From the NCBI RefSeq assembly GCF_035918015.1, contig NZ_CP109132.1, forward strand, positions 6,634,001 to 6,698,000: 64,000 nucleotides of DNA, given 5' to 3'. How positions within the stretch are numbered: position 1 is the first letter of the stretch; each line of letters starts with the position of its first letter. This document shows positions 25,646 through 35,007 of this stretch, piece after piece. Origin of the DNA: Streptomyces sp. NBC_01754 (lineage in GTDB: Bacteria > Actinomycetota > Actinomycetes > Streptomycetales > Streptomycetaceae). Made by a program: the position numbers and the translations under genes. The notes beneath the pieces were generated by a model. The model made no database searches. It was not told the DNA's origin and was given only the letters and a program-made list of their open reading frames with translations.

Positions 25646-28009
25646 ATGACTCGCGCCACCACGGTGCGGGCGGTACTGGCCTTGGCCGTCCTGCTCGTCT
25701 CCGTGTACATCACGCTGACCATGTCACCCAGACTCGGCCTCGACCTTCAGGGTGGCACCCGCATGGTGCTGCAGGCCAAGGACTCGGACACCGCCAAGGC
25801 GGACCGGGACAGCACCGACCGCACCCTGGAGGTGCTCCGCCAGCGCATCGACTCGCTCGGCGTCTCCGAACCGGTCCTGACCCGTTCCGGCGAGGACCGG
25901 ATCATCGTCGAGCTCCCGGACGTGCAGGACCCCCGCAAGGCCGCCGAGGTACTGGGCAAGACCGCCCAGCTCAGCTTCCACCCCGTCCTGGGCCCCGGGA
26001 CGGAACAGGACGCGACGGAGCCGGAGGAAGCAGAGAAGAAGGACGAGGGGAAGACGGCCGATCCCGAGAAGGGCGACGGGAAGACGACGGGGCCCACGCT
26101 GCCCGACGAACAGGGCGATCTGCTCGCCCTCGGCCCTCAGCGGCTCTCCGGAGCAGGGGTCAAGGACGCCACCGCGAACTTCGACGCCCAGCAGGGCACG
26201 GGCTGGAGCGTCTCGCTCGACTTCCACAAGGACGCGGGCAAGAAGTGGACCGAGCTGACCGGTGAGGCCGCCTGCAACCCGGTCCAGGACCAGCGCCGCC
26301 GGGTCGCCATCGTCCTCGACGGCAAGGTCATCTCCTCGCCCCAGGTCTCCCCGTCCGTCGGCTGCAACGTCGGACTGCCCTCGGGATCGACCCAGATCAC
26401 GGGCTCCTTCAGTGCCGCCGAGGCCCGCGATCTCGCCCTGCTCATCAAGGGCGGATCGCTTCCCGTGCCGGTGGAGGTAGTCGAGCAGCGGATCGTCGGG
26501 CCGACGCTCGGCGCCGCCGCCATCGACGCCAGCGCCCGCGCCGCACTCATCGGCGCCGCCGCGACCGCGCTGTTCATCATCGTCATGTACCGGCTCTTCG
26601 GGGCGCTCGCCGCGCTCGCCCTCGCCGCCTACGGAGTCATCTCCTACGCCGCGCTCGTCGCCCTCGGGGTCACCCTGACCCTGCCGGGGCTCGCCGGGTT
26701 CGTCCTCGCCATCGGGATGGCGGTGGACGCCAACGTCCTTGTCTTCGAGCGGGCCCGGGAGGAACACGAGGACCGGCCGAACCGCTCGCTGTTCTCCTCG
26801 CTCACCGCCGGGTTCAAGGGCGCCTGGAGCGCCGTCGCCGACTCCAACGTGACGACTTTGATCGCGGCCGGTCTCCTCTTCTTCCTCGGCTCGGGACCGG
26901 TGAAGGGCTTCGGTGTCACGCTCGCCGTCGGTGTCATCGCCTCGATGTTCTCGGCGCTGGTCATCGCCCGCGCACTCACCGAGATCGCGGCCGGGTCCCG
27001 GTTCGTCAACACCCGCAGGGGCGTCAACGGCATCCAGCGGCCGGGCGCCATCCGCACCCGGCTCAACGAGCGCAATCCACAGCTGTTCCGGTCGCCGCGC
27101 CGCTGGCTGACGATCTCCGCCGTACTGGTCGCCGTCGCCCTGGCCGGCATCTTCGTCCGCGGTATCAACCTCGGTGTCGAGTTCACCGGTGGCCGGCTCG
27201 TCGAGTACTCCACCAGCCGCCCCGTCGACGTGGAGACCGCCCGCGACGCCATCGCCGCCGCCGGATTCAGCGACGCGGAGGTCACCACGGCAGGCGACGG
27301 AGACCTGTCCGTACGCACCGGGAAGCTCGACGACGACGGGGAGAGCGCCGTGCGCGCCGCCCTGGCCGAGGAGGGGGGTGAGACCACCAAGGTGCGCGAC
27401 GAGCTGATCGGGCCGAGCCTCGGCGACGAGTTGCGGCGCAACGCCCTGATCGCCCTCGGCGTCGCCGTGTTCGTCCAGCTGGCCTATCTGGCGGCCCGGT
27501 TCCGCTGGACCTTCGCCATCGCCTCGGTCGGGGCGCTGGTGCACGACGTCATCATCCTGGTCGGCGTCTTCGCCTGGCTCGGCCGTCCCGTGGACGGCAT
27601 CTTCCTCGCCTCCCTGCTGACCGTCATCGGCTACTCCGTCAACGACTCGGTGGTGGTCTTCGACCGGGTGCGCGAGCTGTGGGCGAACAGCCGGCGCAGT
27701 CCGATCGGTGAGATCGCCAACCGCGCCGTGCTCCAGACGGTCCCGCGCACGGTCAACACCGGAATGGGCGCCCTGTTCATCCTGGCCGCACTGGTGGTGC
27801 TCGGCGGTGACTCGCTGGAGGACTTCGCGCTCGCCCTGCTGATCGGTATCTGCGTGGGCACGTACTCCTCGGTGATGACCGCCGTACCGGGAGCCCTGCT
27901 CCTGGAGCAGAGCAGCAAGGCGCCGCCGCCGGCCCGCAAGCGGTCGTCGGGACGCAAGGTGTCCCAGCAGAAGCAGCACGACCCGCTCGACAACGGGGCA
28001 CGTGTGTAG
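25646..28009 (+). CDS. secDF: SecD-SecF fusion, protein translocase accessory subunit
   Basis: 787-residue fusion. The SecD half (1 to about 400) has the first helix, GLDLQGGTRMVLQ, LRQRIDSLGVSEPVL, the P1 insert with a charged EEAEKKDEGKTADPEK linker, and the membrane block GFVLAIGMAVDANVLVFERAREE. The SecF half (about 430-760) has GINLGVEFTGGRLVEYS, TVIGYSVNDSVVVFDRVRE and a further run of helices. The conserved Asp/Arg residues of the proton path lie in these blocks. SecDF pulls secreted proteins outward using proton flow. Streptomycetes usually also have separate secD and secF elsewhere, so this would be a second set. Confidence 0.92.
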   Translation: MTRATTVRAVLALAVLLVSVYITLTMSPRLGLDLQGGTRMVLQAKDSDTAKADRDSTDRTLEVLRQRIDSLGVSEPVLTRSGEDRIIVELPDVQDPRKAAEVLGKTAQLSFHPVLGPGTEQDATEPEEAEKKDEGKTADPEKGDGKTTGPTLPDEQGDLLALGPQRLSGAGVKDATANFDAQQGTGWSVSLDFHKDAGKKWTELTGEAACNPVQDQRRRVAIVLDGKVISSPQVSPSVGCNVGLPSGSTQITGSFSAAEARDLALLIKGGSLPVPVEVVEQRIVGPTLGAAAIDASARAALIGAAATALFIIVMYRLFGALAALALAAYGVISYAALVALGVTLTLPGLAGFVLAIGMAVDANVLVFERAREEHEDRPNRSLFSSLTAGFKGAWSAVADSNVTTLIAAGLLFFLGSGPVKGFGVTLAVGVIASMFSALVIARALTEIAAGSRFVNTRRGVNGIQRPGAIRTRLNERNPQLFRSPRRWLTISAVLVAVALAGIFVRGINLGVEFTGGRLVEYSTSRPVDVETARDAIAAAGFSDAEVTTAGDGDLSVRTGKLDDDGESAVRAALAEEGGETTKVRDELIGPSLGDELRRNALIALGVAVFVQLAYLAARFRWTFAIASVGALVHDVIILVGVFAWLGRPVDGIFLASLLTVIGYSVNDSVVVFDRVRELWANSRRSPIGEIANRAVLQTVPRTVNTGMGALFILAALVVLGGDSLEDFALALLIGICVGTYSSVMTAVPGALLLEQSSKAPPPARKRSSGRKVSQQKQHDPLDNGARV

Positions 28010-28160
28010 GCGGACACACATGTAGGCACCGGACGCGCCGGGCAGGCCCCTACTCGCCGGGGAGGGCGGGCAATCGGGTCCTGCCCGGCGAGTACGGCCG
28101 ACGCCGGCGACGGGCTGCGGCACAATCCGGATCACATCCAGTGATCGGAGTGTGCCGCGC

Positions 28161-28904
28161 ATGCCCGTCGTCCTGCGTGAGGCCTGGGCCACCCTTGTAC
28201 CGGACATGACCGGTCGGCACGGGCCCCTGCCACTGATGATGCTCGCGCTCACCGTGGTCACCGGGCTCGTCGACGCGTTCAGTTATCTGCTGCTGGGCCA
28301 TGTGTTCGTCGCCAACATGACCGGCAACGTCGTGTTCGGCGGGTTCGCGCTCGCCGGTGCGCCAGGATTCTCGCTGCTCGCCTCGGCGGTGGCGCTCGTG
28401 GCGTTCCTCGCGGGGGCGGTCTCCGGGGGGTTCGCCGTGCACGTGGCCCGCACCCACCGGGGCCGGCAGCTGCTGTACGCCCTCCTCGCCGAGACGGCGT
28501 TCGTCGCGGCGGCGGTGGTCGCCACCGTGGTCTCGGGCGGGCCGTACACCGGAGCCGTGCGCTTCGCTCTCGTCGCCCTGCTCGGAGTCGGCCTCGGCGT
28601 GCAGAACGCCGCCGCCCGCGCGCTCGCGGTGCCCGATCTCAAGACCACCGTGCTCACACTGACCCTCACCGGTCTGGCAGCCGACAGCCGGCTCGCCAAG
28701 GGGCCCGGCGGCAGGGCCGGGCGCCGCCTCCTCTCGGCGGCGGCGATGCTGACCGGCGCCTCCTGCGGCGCGCTGGCGGTACTGAACGGCCACCCGGCCC
28801 TGCCTCTGCTGATCGCGGTGGTCCTGCTGGCCCTCGCGTCGGCGTGCGCCGTCTCCCTGCTCCGCAGCGAAGCCCCCTGGACGCGGCCCCTCGTCACGGC
28901 ATGA
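28161..28904 (+). CDS. DUF1275 (YoaK) membrane protein
   Basis: 247 residues, about six membrane helices, with the family opening MMLALTVVTGLVDAFSYLLLGHVFVANMTGNVVF and the internal GVGLGVQNAAARAL followed by KTTVLTLTLTGLAADS. The function of DUF1275 is unknown; a transporter has been proposed. The ATG at 28161 has GGAG 10 bases upstream; GTG 28152 is too close. The 3' end overlaps the convergent XRE gene by 11 bp. Confidence 0.85.
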   Translation: MPVVLREAWATLVPDMTGRHGPLPLMMLALTVVTGLVDAFSYLLLGHVFVANMTGNVVFGGFALAGAPGFSLLASAVALVAFLAGAVSGGFAVHVARTHRGRQLLYALLAETAFVAAAVVATVVSGGPYTGAVRFALVALLGVGLGVQNAAARALAVPDLKTTVLTLTLTGLAADSRLAKGPGGRAGRRLLSAAAMLTGASCGALAVLNGHPALPLLIAVVLLALASACAVSLLRSEAPWTRPLVTA

Positions 28905-29712
28905 GTGCGTGCAGATGTGCGGCGGTCCCGGGGTCCGCCGGCAGGAACGTCTCGATGGCGAGTTCGGCGACGGTCACGTCCATCGGGGTGTTGAACGTGG
29001 CGATGGACGAGATGAAGGACAGCACCCGGCCGTCGTGCCTGATCCGGAGCGGCAGGGCCAGCGACGGGACACGGCTCTCGCCGGCGCGGGGATCGGCCGG
29101 AGGAGGCTCGGGCGCGGGATAGGCCGCGACCTCCTCGTACAGGGCACGCAGCTCGCGGGAGCGGAGCAGAGCGATCTGACGCTCCATCTGGGCCAGCAGA
29201 TCGGCACGCCACTCCGGCAGGTTCAGGATGCGTGCGGCGAGTCCCTCGGGGTGCAGGGTCAGACGCATCGCGTTCAGCGGCGGGGTGAGCAGGTGTTCGG
29301 GCACACCGTCGAGCAGTAACCGGATGCCCCGGTTCGCGGCCACCACCGTGTACGTGGCGTCCACGACCAGTGCCGGATACGGTTCGTAGCCCCGGAGCAG
29401 CCGCTCCACCGCCTCCCGTACGGCTCCCATCGCCGGGTCGTCGAGTGAGGTCTCCGCGAACCGAGGCGCGTAACCGGCCATCATGAGCAGCGCGTTGCGT
29501 TCACGGACGGGCACGTCGAGATGCTCGGCCAGCCGCAGCACCATCTCCTCGCTGGGACGTGCGCGGCCGGTCTCCACGAACGAGATGTGGCGGGCCGAGG
29601 AGTCGGCGCGCAGCGCCAGTTCCATCTGGCTGAGCCGTCGTCGTTCCCGCCAACCGCGCAGCAGTGGCCCTATTCCCGTGACTCCCGTCACGGATACGGC
29701 AGTTGTCGTCAT
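28894..29712 (-). CDS. XRE regulator with MmyB-type ligand domain, TTA codon
   Basis: 272 residues: N-terminal XRE helix-turn-helix (about 13-70: LLRGWRERRRLSQMELALRADSSARHISFVETGRARPS) then the MmyB-like ligand-binding domain with PYPALVVDATYTVVAANRGIRLLL and a C-terminal FNTPMDVTVAELAIETFLPAD. Such regulators often bind fatty acids or steroids and control neighbouring oxidoreductases. Codon 132 is TTA (29319-29317), the only in-frame TTA I found in the window, so translation may depend on the bldA tRNA and hence on growth stage. Confidence 0.9.
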   Translation of the reverse strand: MTTTAVSVTGVTGIGPLLRGWRERRRLSQMELALRADSSARHISFVETGRARPSEEMVLRLAEHLDVPVRERNALLMMAGYAPRFAETSLDDPAMGAVREAVERLLRGYEPYPALVVDATYTVVAANRGIRLLLDGVPEHLLTPPLNAMRLTLHPEGLAARILNLPEWRADLLAQMERQIALLRSRELRALYEEVAAYPAPEPPPADPRAGESRVPSLALPLRIRHDGRVLSFISSIATFNTPMDVTVAELAIETFLPADPGTAAHLHALMP

Positions 29713-29901
29713 ACGTGAACCGTAGCGCCGTGGCCGAAGGCGTCCGGGACCGGATTCACCCCGGCCGTCAGGCGTGCGGATCCAGGGCGAACCCCGGCCG
29801 CCCCGGCACGGGATCTCGAGGCCCGTGCCTCGGGGCCCGGCTTCAGCACGTGCTTCAGGGCTCGGTACCCCTCGGGGCTCGGTGACTCCGGGTTCGGTAC
29901 C

Positions 29902-30864
29902 TCAGGGGGCCGGGCCGAAGCGCGGGTGGGCGGCCAGCCAGTCCGCGTAGCTGTCGCTGCGCCGTACCGCCTGCGCGTACGCCGCCCGGGTGTGCCCGCT
30001 CACCGCGCCGGCCAAGGCGTCCGCCGCGGGCGAGCGCGGGTGCCGTCCCAGGAAATGACGCCACGTCAGCGGTGAGCCGACCAGGGGCCGGGTCACCAGG
30101 CCGGGCGTCGGAGGGAACGTGGCCCGGCACAGCCCGATGGCCCGACCCACCTGCACCAGGTGTACGACGGACACCGTGTCCGTCTCGTACACCGACACCG
30201 GGGTGAAGCCCGCCCGGGCACAGGCGCTGGCGAAGCAGTCCGCGAAACAGCCGTCGCCGGGCACGTCGGCCCAGCACTCGTCCGCGAGCGAGGAGAGTTC
30301 GAGTTCCGGCAGACCGGCCAGCGGGTGGTTGTCCGGCAGCATCACGAACACCGGGTCGACGCCGATGACCTGCCAGTGCAGCCGGTCGGCCAGAGGCGGA
30401 GGGCTTTCGCCGCAGGCGCCGATCAGCGCGAAGTCCAGCCGCCCGTCGATCAGCATCGAGGCGATCTCGGCCACCGACCACGCGGTGTAGGTGGTCACCG
30501 GCGCCGTCGGATGCGCGGTGGCCAGCCGGTCCACGAGGCCGCCCAGCAGCGGGCCGTGCGTGCCGCCCAGCCGGAAACGGTCCACGGCGGCCGCGGCGTT
30601 GGCGAAGCGTACCGCCTCGGCCTGCAACTCGCTCACGGCCGGCAGCACCACCCGGGCGCGTTCCAGGACCAGTTCGCCGAGCGGGGTGGCCCGTGCCCCC
30701 GTGTGGTCCCGGTCGAAGAGGGGACCGCCGAGCGACCTCTCGATCCGGCGCAGCTGGGCGCTGAGCGCAGGCTGTGCGAGCCCGAGGGCTGCGGCGGCCT
30801 TGGTGAGACTGCCGGTGTCGGCAATGGCCCTTACCGTGCGCAGATGTCGCAACTCCAGCTCCAT
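29902..30864 (-). CDS. LysR-family transcriptional regulator
   Basis: 320 residues: LysR helix-turn-helix at 1-60 (LRHLRTVRAIADTGSLTKAAAALGLAQPALSAQLRRIE) followed by the co-inducer domain. It is divergent from the F420-dependent enzyme gene, with 330 bp between starts, the usual arrangement for a LysR regulator and its target. The ligand is unknown. Confidence 0.9.
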   Translation of the reverse strand: MELELRHLRTVRAIADTGSLTKAAAALGLAQPALSAQLRRIERSLGGPLFDRDHTGARATPLGELVLERARVVLPAVSELQAEAVRFANAAAAVDRFRLGGTHGPLLGGLVDRLATAHPTAPVTTYTAWSVAEIASMLIDGRLDFALIGACGESPPPLADRLHWQVIGVDPVFVMLPDNHPLAGLPELELSSLADECWADVPGDGCFADCFASACARAGFTPVSVYETDTVSVVHLVQVGRAIGLCRATFPPTPGLVTRPLVGSPLTWRHFLGRHPRSPAADALAGAVSGHTRAAYAQAVRRSDSYADWLAAHPRFGPAP

Positions 30865-31195
30865 GAGCGCACGTTATGGCGACGGACACTTAGCGGCAAT
30901 ACGTAATACGCCCGTTCTGCGGCACGATCCGGACGGTCGGCGTCGAGGGCCGCGCAGGGTGGGCCGGCCTGCGTGGGTCCGGTGCCGGGGTGGTTGGACC
31001 GCGCCGCCGACCGGCCCTCGGGCCCCGCCCGCGTCGAACGGGCGCCGCCGCCCGTCCCACGCCCGCGGAAGAGGCTGTCCGGGTGAGCCTGGAGCCGGTG
31101 ACGGCCAGCCTGCTCAACGCGGTTGGGACGCCCTGCCATGGTGCAGCGTGCCTGCGAGACAGGTGGCCAGGGAGACCGAGAGGAATGAGCGGCGG
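30865..31195. other. Divergent intergenic region
   Basis: Contains the promoters of the LysR gene and the F420-enzyme gene. A TACGTA-centred motif at 30900-30905 is the only symmetric element I noticed, and it is weak. The open frame that runs through it from upstream is not coding by homology. Confidence 0.4.
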
Positions 31196-32176
31196 ATGGA
31201 AATCGGGTACAAGCTGGCTTCCGAGGCATTCGGGCCGGGGGAGATCATCCGGCAGGCGCTCGTGGCCGAGGCGGCCGGTTTCGACTTCGTGGAGATGAGC
31301 GACCACTTCCACCCGTGGCTGGACAACCAGGGCCACTCCTCCTTCACCTGGACGGTTCTGGGCGCCATCGCGGCCAAGACCGAACGCATCCGCCTGGTGA
31401 CCGGTGTCACCTGCCCCACCGTGCGGTACCACCCGGCCGTCATCGCCCAGGCGGCAGCGACCCTGGCGCTGGTCTCGGACGGCCGCTTCGTCCTCGGCGT
31501 CGGCTCCGGCGAGCGTCTCAACGAACACGTGGTGGGCCGGGGGTTCCCCGACTCGGTCCGGACACGGCACGAGATGCTGCGCGAGGCGCTGGAGATCATC
31601 CGGCTGTTGTGGAGCGGGGGTTACCGCTCCTACGAGGGCAAGCACCTGCGCCTGGAGGACGCGCGCGTCTTCGACCTCCCCCCTGAGGCGCCGGTGATCG
31701 CTGTGGCCGCCGGCGGCCGGAACTCGGCACGGATCGCCGCCGAGCTGGGCGACGGGCTGTTCGCCACCGAGCAGAGGCCGGAGATCGTGCGTCACTACCG
31801 GGACGCCGGAGGAACGGGCCCCGGATACGCGGAGGTCCCGATGGCCTGGGCTCCCGACGCACGGAGTGCCGCCCAAGCCGCCCTGAAGACCTCCCGTTGG
31901 GCCCTGACCGGATGGAAGGTCATGAGCGAGCTGCCCAACCCGGTCAACTTCGACGCCGCGACCACCACGGTTCGAGAAGAGGACATCCTCGCCAAGTTCG
32001 CCTGTGGACCCGACCCGAAGCGGTACGTCGAGGTCGCCCAGGAGTTCGTCGACGCGGGGTTCGACCGGCTCGTCATGCAGAACGCCGGCCCCGACCCCGA
32101 CGGCTTCATCGACTTCTACCGTCGTGAGCTCGATGTGCCGCTCCGCCGGCTGACTCCCGCCCCCGCGGCGTCCTGA
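31196..32176 (+). CDS. F420-dependent LLM-class oxidoreductase (G6PDH-like subfamily)
   Basis: 326-residue luciferase-like TIM barrel starting MEIGYKLASEAFGP. Typical segments are AEAAGFDFVEMSDHFHPWLDNQGHSSFTWTVLGAIAAKT, the phosphate-region VGSGERLNEHVVG and a C-terminal VDAGFDRLVMQNAGPDPDGFIDFY. This pattern belongs to the F420 glucose-6-phosphate-dehydrogenase-related family (TIGR03557 type), not to FMN luciferases. The natural substrate is unknown. It is followed after 6 bp by a VOC gene, and probably both are controlled by the divergent LysR. Confidence 0.88.
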   Translation: MEIGYKLASEAFGPGEIIRQALVAEAAGFDFVEMSDHFHPWLDNQGHSSFTWTVLGAIAAKTERIRLVTGVTCPTVRYHPAVIAQAAATLALVSDGRFVLGVGSGERLNEHVVGRGFPDSVRTRHEMLREALEIIRLLWSGGYRSYEGKHLRLEDARVFDLPPEAPVIAVAAGGRNSARIAAELGDGLFATEQRPEIVRHYRDAGGTGPGYAEVPMAWAPDARSAAQAALKTSRWALTGWKVMSELPNPVNFDAATTTVREEDILAKFACGPDPKRYVEVAQEFVDAGFDRLVMQNAGPDPDGFIDFYRRELDVPLRRLTPAPAAS

Positions 32177-32182
32177 CCGGCC

Positions 32183-32740
32183 ATGGAGGACAGCAGACGG
32201 ACGTCCCGGTCCGTGTCGCAGCGGGTTCCGGTGGTCCGCGGAATCGACCACGTCGGAGTCACCGTTCCGGACATCGAGAGCGCGACCGCCTTCTTCCGCG
32301 ACGCACTGGGCGCGGACGTCCTGTACGACACCCGTCGCCGTGAGGAGGGTCCCCGCACGGGCCGGCCCGTCGAGCGGCGGCTCGGCCTGCCGGAAGGCGC
32401 CTCGCAGGTCGCCGTCCGGATGCTCGCCCTGCCGCACGGCCCGGGCCTGGAACTCTTCGAGTACCGCTCTTCCGGGCAGCGGGAGCCGGTGGTGCCGTCC
32501 GATCTGGGCTGGCAGCATCTGGCGGTGTACGTCGACGACATCGACGAAGCCCTGGCCGGGGTCGAAGAGGCCGGGGGAGCGAGGGTGGGCGACCCGGGAC
32601 CGCTGCCCGGTGCCGAGGCCGGCGAGCGGAACCGGATGGTCTACACCCGTACCCCGTGGGGCAGCACGCTCGAGCTGATCACCTACCCGGATACGCAGCC
32701 CTACGAGGAGCACACGCCACGCCGCCGCTGGCGGCCCTGA
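32183..32740 (+). CDS. VOC/glyoxalase family enzyme
   Basis: 185 residues with two VOC modules: IDHVGVTVPDIESATAFFRDALGADVLYD and WQHLAVYVDDIDEALAGVEEAG, ending TPWGSTLELITYP. The ligand set looks complete: His in IDHVG, Glu in LELFEY, His in WQHLAV and Glu in TLELI. It is therefore probably a metal-dependent epimerase, lyase or dioxygenase. It sits directly behind the F420 enzyme in the same operon. Confidence 0.85.
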   Translation: MEDSRRTSRSVSQRVPVVRGIDHVGVTVPDIESATAFFRDALGADVLYDTRRREEGPRTGRPVERRLGLPEGASQVAVRMLALPHGPGLELFEYRSSGQREPVVPSDLGWQHLAVYVDDIDEALAGVEEAGGARVGDPGPLPGAEAGERNRMVYTRTPWGSTLELITYPDTQPYEEHTPRRRWRP

Positions 32741-33016
32741 GGTCTGCCCCGTCCTCCCCGGCAGACCTTCTGGCGGATTCCCGGTGGATCACTTGACGGA
32801 CCACTGACGGACCACCGGTGGAACAGGACCGCCGGCCGCCGGTACGTGCCGCACCTCGCGGCCCGTCGCACGGTCGGTTCTGCCGCCACCTCGTGGAACG
32901 TCGGCGAGCGCGGGCCCGACGGTGAGCCCCACGCCCGTCGCCGTCTCCCGCGGCGACTCCTCGGCGGCCACCGCCTGCGGCTCGCCACGGCCGGGGCCCA
33001 TCCCGCCCGCCGTCAG

Positions 33017-33055
33017 GTATGCTCCAATCGGAACAATGTTCCGATTGGAGCATAC
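33017..33055. promoter_or_regulatory. 39-bp perfect inverted repeat, TetR operator
   Basis: Left arm GTATGCTCCAATCGGAACA (33017-33035) and right arm TGTTCCGATTGGAGCATAC (33037-33055) are exact reverse complements around one central A. Each arm contains a near-palindrome (TCCAATCGGA), so two repressor dimers could bind side by side. It lies 69 bp upstream of the tetR start and fits autoregulation. Confidence 0.75.
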
Positions 33056-33123
33056 GTACATTCCGCATGCGCGACGGCCGCCTTCGCCGGACGTCCGGTG
33101 CCGACCGTCGGAAGGGGAGCGTG

Positions 33124-33720
33124 ATGCCCGCCTCAAACCCCTCCGGGGACGTGCCGGTCCGCAGCAAGCGGGCCGACGCGCAGCGCAACCGGCAGACGCT
33201 GCTCTCCACCGCCGCCGAGGTGTTCGTCGACTCCGGGGTGGATGCGCCGATCCGTGAGATCGCGGCCAGGGCGGGTGTCGGCATGGGCACGATCTACCGG
33301 CACTTCCCGACGCGGGCGGACCTCGTCGTGGCCGTCTACCGCCACCAGGTCGAGGCCTGTGCCGAGGCCGGTCCGAGCCTCCTGGCCGATGCCGACTCCC
33401 CGTTCGAGGCACTTCGCGGCTGGGCCGACCTCTTCGTCGACTTCCTGGTCACGAAGCATGGACTCGCCAACGCGCTGCAATCGGACAGCGGCGGCTTCGA
33501 CACGCTGCACGCCTACTTCCTCGACCGTCTGGTGCCCGTCTGCGGGGAACTGCTCGACGCGGCGGCCGAGGCCGGCGAGATCAGGGCGGACGTCCACGCC
33601 TACGAGGTGATGCGCGGCATCGGCAACCTCTGTGCCGGTCATGACAGCGACCCTCGCTACGACCCCCGCCGGCTGGTCGGACTGCTCCTCGACGGACTGC
33701 GGCGACCGCAGCCTTCCTGA
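33124..33720 (+). CDS. TetR/AcrR-family regulator
   Basis: 198 residues: N-terminal helix-turn-helix (RQTLLSTAAEVFVDSGVDAPIREIAARAGVGMGTIYRHFPTRADLVVAVY) and an all-helical ligand domain. The ATG at 33124 (or GTG 33121) follows GGAAGGGGAG. The 39-bp palindrome upstream is its likely operator. The closest oxidoreductase, the convergent aldo/keto reductase, carries no copy of that operator at its start, so other targets must be sought. Confidence 0.92.
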   Translation: MPASNPSGDVPVRSKRADAQRNRQTLLSTAAEVFVDSGVDAPIREIAARAGVGMGTIYRHFPTRADLVVAVYRHQVEACAEAGPSLLADADSPFEALRGWADLFVDFLVTKHGLANALQSDSGGFDTLHAYFLDRLVPVCGELLDAAAEAGEIRADVHAYEVMRGIGNLCAGHDSDPRYDPRRLVGLLLDGLRRPQPS

Positions 33721-33864
33721 GCCCCGGCGGGACGGCCCGTACGCGACGCGGCAGACGGGGAGACGGCTGTCCTCGTCCGTGCGTACTCTCCGCGGGCTCC
33801 GTGCACCTCGGGTGCGGACCCGGCCCGGCGGAGCTGAGCCGGGTCCGGCACCGGCGGGGAGGAC

Positions 33865-33897
33865 GGCGGCGCCCCCCGCGATACCAGGGGCGCCGCC
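33865..33897. terminator. Bidirectional terminator
   Basis: Perfect 11-bp stem GGCGGCGCCCC (33865-33875) with GGGGCGCCGCC (33887-33897), 11-base loop, between convergent tetR and aldo/keto reductase genes. Confidence 0.75.
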
Positions 33898-33905
33898 GAG
33901 GTGCG

Positions 33906-34742
33906 TCAGGCGCCGAGGTTGAACTCCGCCGGGTCGGCGCCGGTTCGCCTGCCCTCGTCGAGCGCCGCGAAGGCCGCCAGATCGTCGGAGTCCAGTTCGA
34001 AGTCGAACACGTCGATGTTCTCCGCGATACGCGAGGGCGTCACGGACTTCGGAATCACCACATGGCCGGTCTGGAGGTGCCAGCGGAGCACCACCTGGGC
34101 CGGGGAACGGCCGTGTTTGCGCGCGACGGCCACGACGGTCGGGACCTCCAGCAGGCCCTTGCCCGAACCGAGCGGCGACCAGGCCTCGGTGGCGATGCCG
34201 TGTTCGGCGTGGAAGGCGCGGGCCTCGGTCTGCTGCAACTGCGGGTGCAGCTCGATCTGGTTGATCACCGGCACGACGGAGGTCTCGCCCATCAGGCGCT
34301 CCAGATGGGCCGGGTAGAAGTTCGAGACTCCGATGGACCTGGCGCGGCCGTCGGCGAGGATCCGCTCGAAGGCCTTGTACGTGTCGACGTAGGCGTCCTT
34401 GGCCGGTACCGGCCAGTGGATGAGGTACAGGTCGACGTGGTCGAGGCCCAGCTTGTCCAGGGAGGTGTCGAACGCGCGCAGTGTGGAGTCGTACCCCTGG
34501 TCGCTGTTCCACAGCTTGGTGGTGACGAACAGCTCCTCGCGTGGCACGCCGGAGGCGGCTATGGCCTTTCCTGTACCGGCCTCGTTGCCGTAGATCGCGG
34601 CGGTGTCGATGCTCCGGTACCCGGACTCCAGGGCGACGGCCACGGCCTTGCCGGCCTCGTCGTCCGGCACCTGCCAGACACCGAAACCGAGCTGGGGCAT
34701 CTCGAGGCCGTTGTTCAGGGTGAGGGAGGGGACCTTGCTCAC
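33906..34742 (-). CDS. Aldo/keto reductase
   Basis: 278-residue NADPH-dependent AKR barrel. The catalytic tetrad is visible: Asp in RSIDTAAIYGNE (with its Tyr), Lys in VTTKLWN and His in YLIHWPVP. The coenzyme loop VIPKSVTPSRIAEN is close to the end. It is of the 2,5-diketogluconate-reductase-like type. The GTG at 34742 has AAGGA upstream; the frame continues 5' but with no conserved content. Confidence 0.92.
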   Translation of the reverse strand: MSKVPSLTLNNGLEMPQLGFGVWQVPDDEAGKAVAVALESGYRSIDTAAIYGNEAGTGKAIAASGVPREELFVTTKLWNSDQGYDSTLRAFDTSLDKLGLDHVDLYLIHWPVPAKDAYVDTYKAFERILADGRARSIGVSNFYPAHLERLMGETSVVPVINQIELHPQLQQTEARAFHAEHGIATEAWSPLGSGKGLLEVPTVVAVARKHGRSPAQVVLRWHLQTGHVVIPKSVTPSRIAENIDVFDFELDSDDLAAFAALDEGRRTGADPAEFNLGA

Positions 34743-35007
34743 GAGCAGTCGATCCTTACGTCGTAGGTCGGTTCTCTCAGGGGCAACGAACGGCGGGTCC
34801 CCAGGATTCCCGTACGGAGGTAGGGAGATCGGGGAACGGGTCGTCCGACGGGCGTCAACGAACCGGCGGGCCGTCAGCCGTGGGCGACGGACCGTCATCT
34901 CGACGACAACAAGCCGCCGGCCACCACGCCGGACGGCGGCCGTGCGTCGGTACGCGGGGCCGCTCGGCGGTAGTCTCCCCCCGCTTCGGCCGTCGCCTTC
35001 CGGTGGT

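Noticed and set aside
25724..28261. 845-codon open frame antisense to secDF
   Set aside because: Wholly inside a recognisable SecDF gene on the other strand; composition (repeated short acidic/Gly runs) is the usual mirror of G+C-rich third positions.
30491..31195. N-terminal extension of the F420-enzyme frame
   Set aside because: The extra 235 codons have no conserved content and cross the divergent promoter region; the family starts at MEIGYKL.
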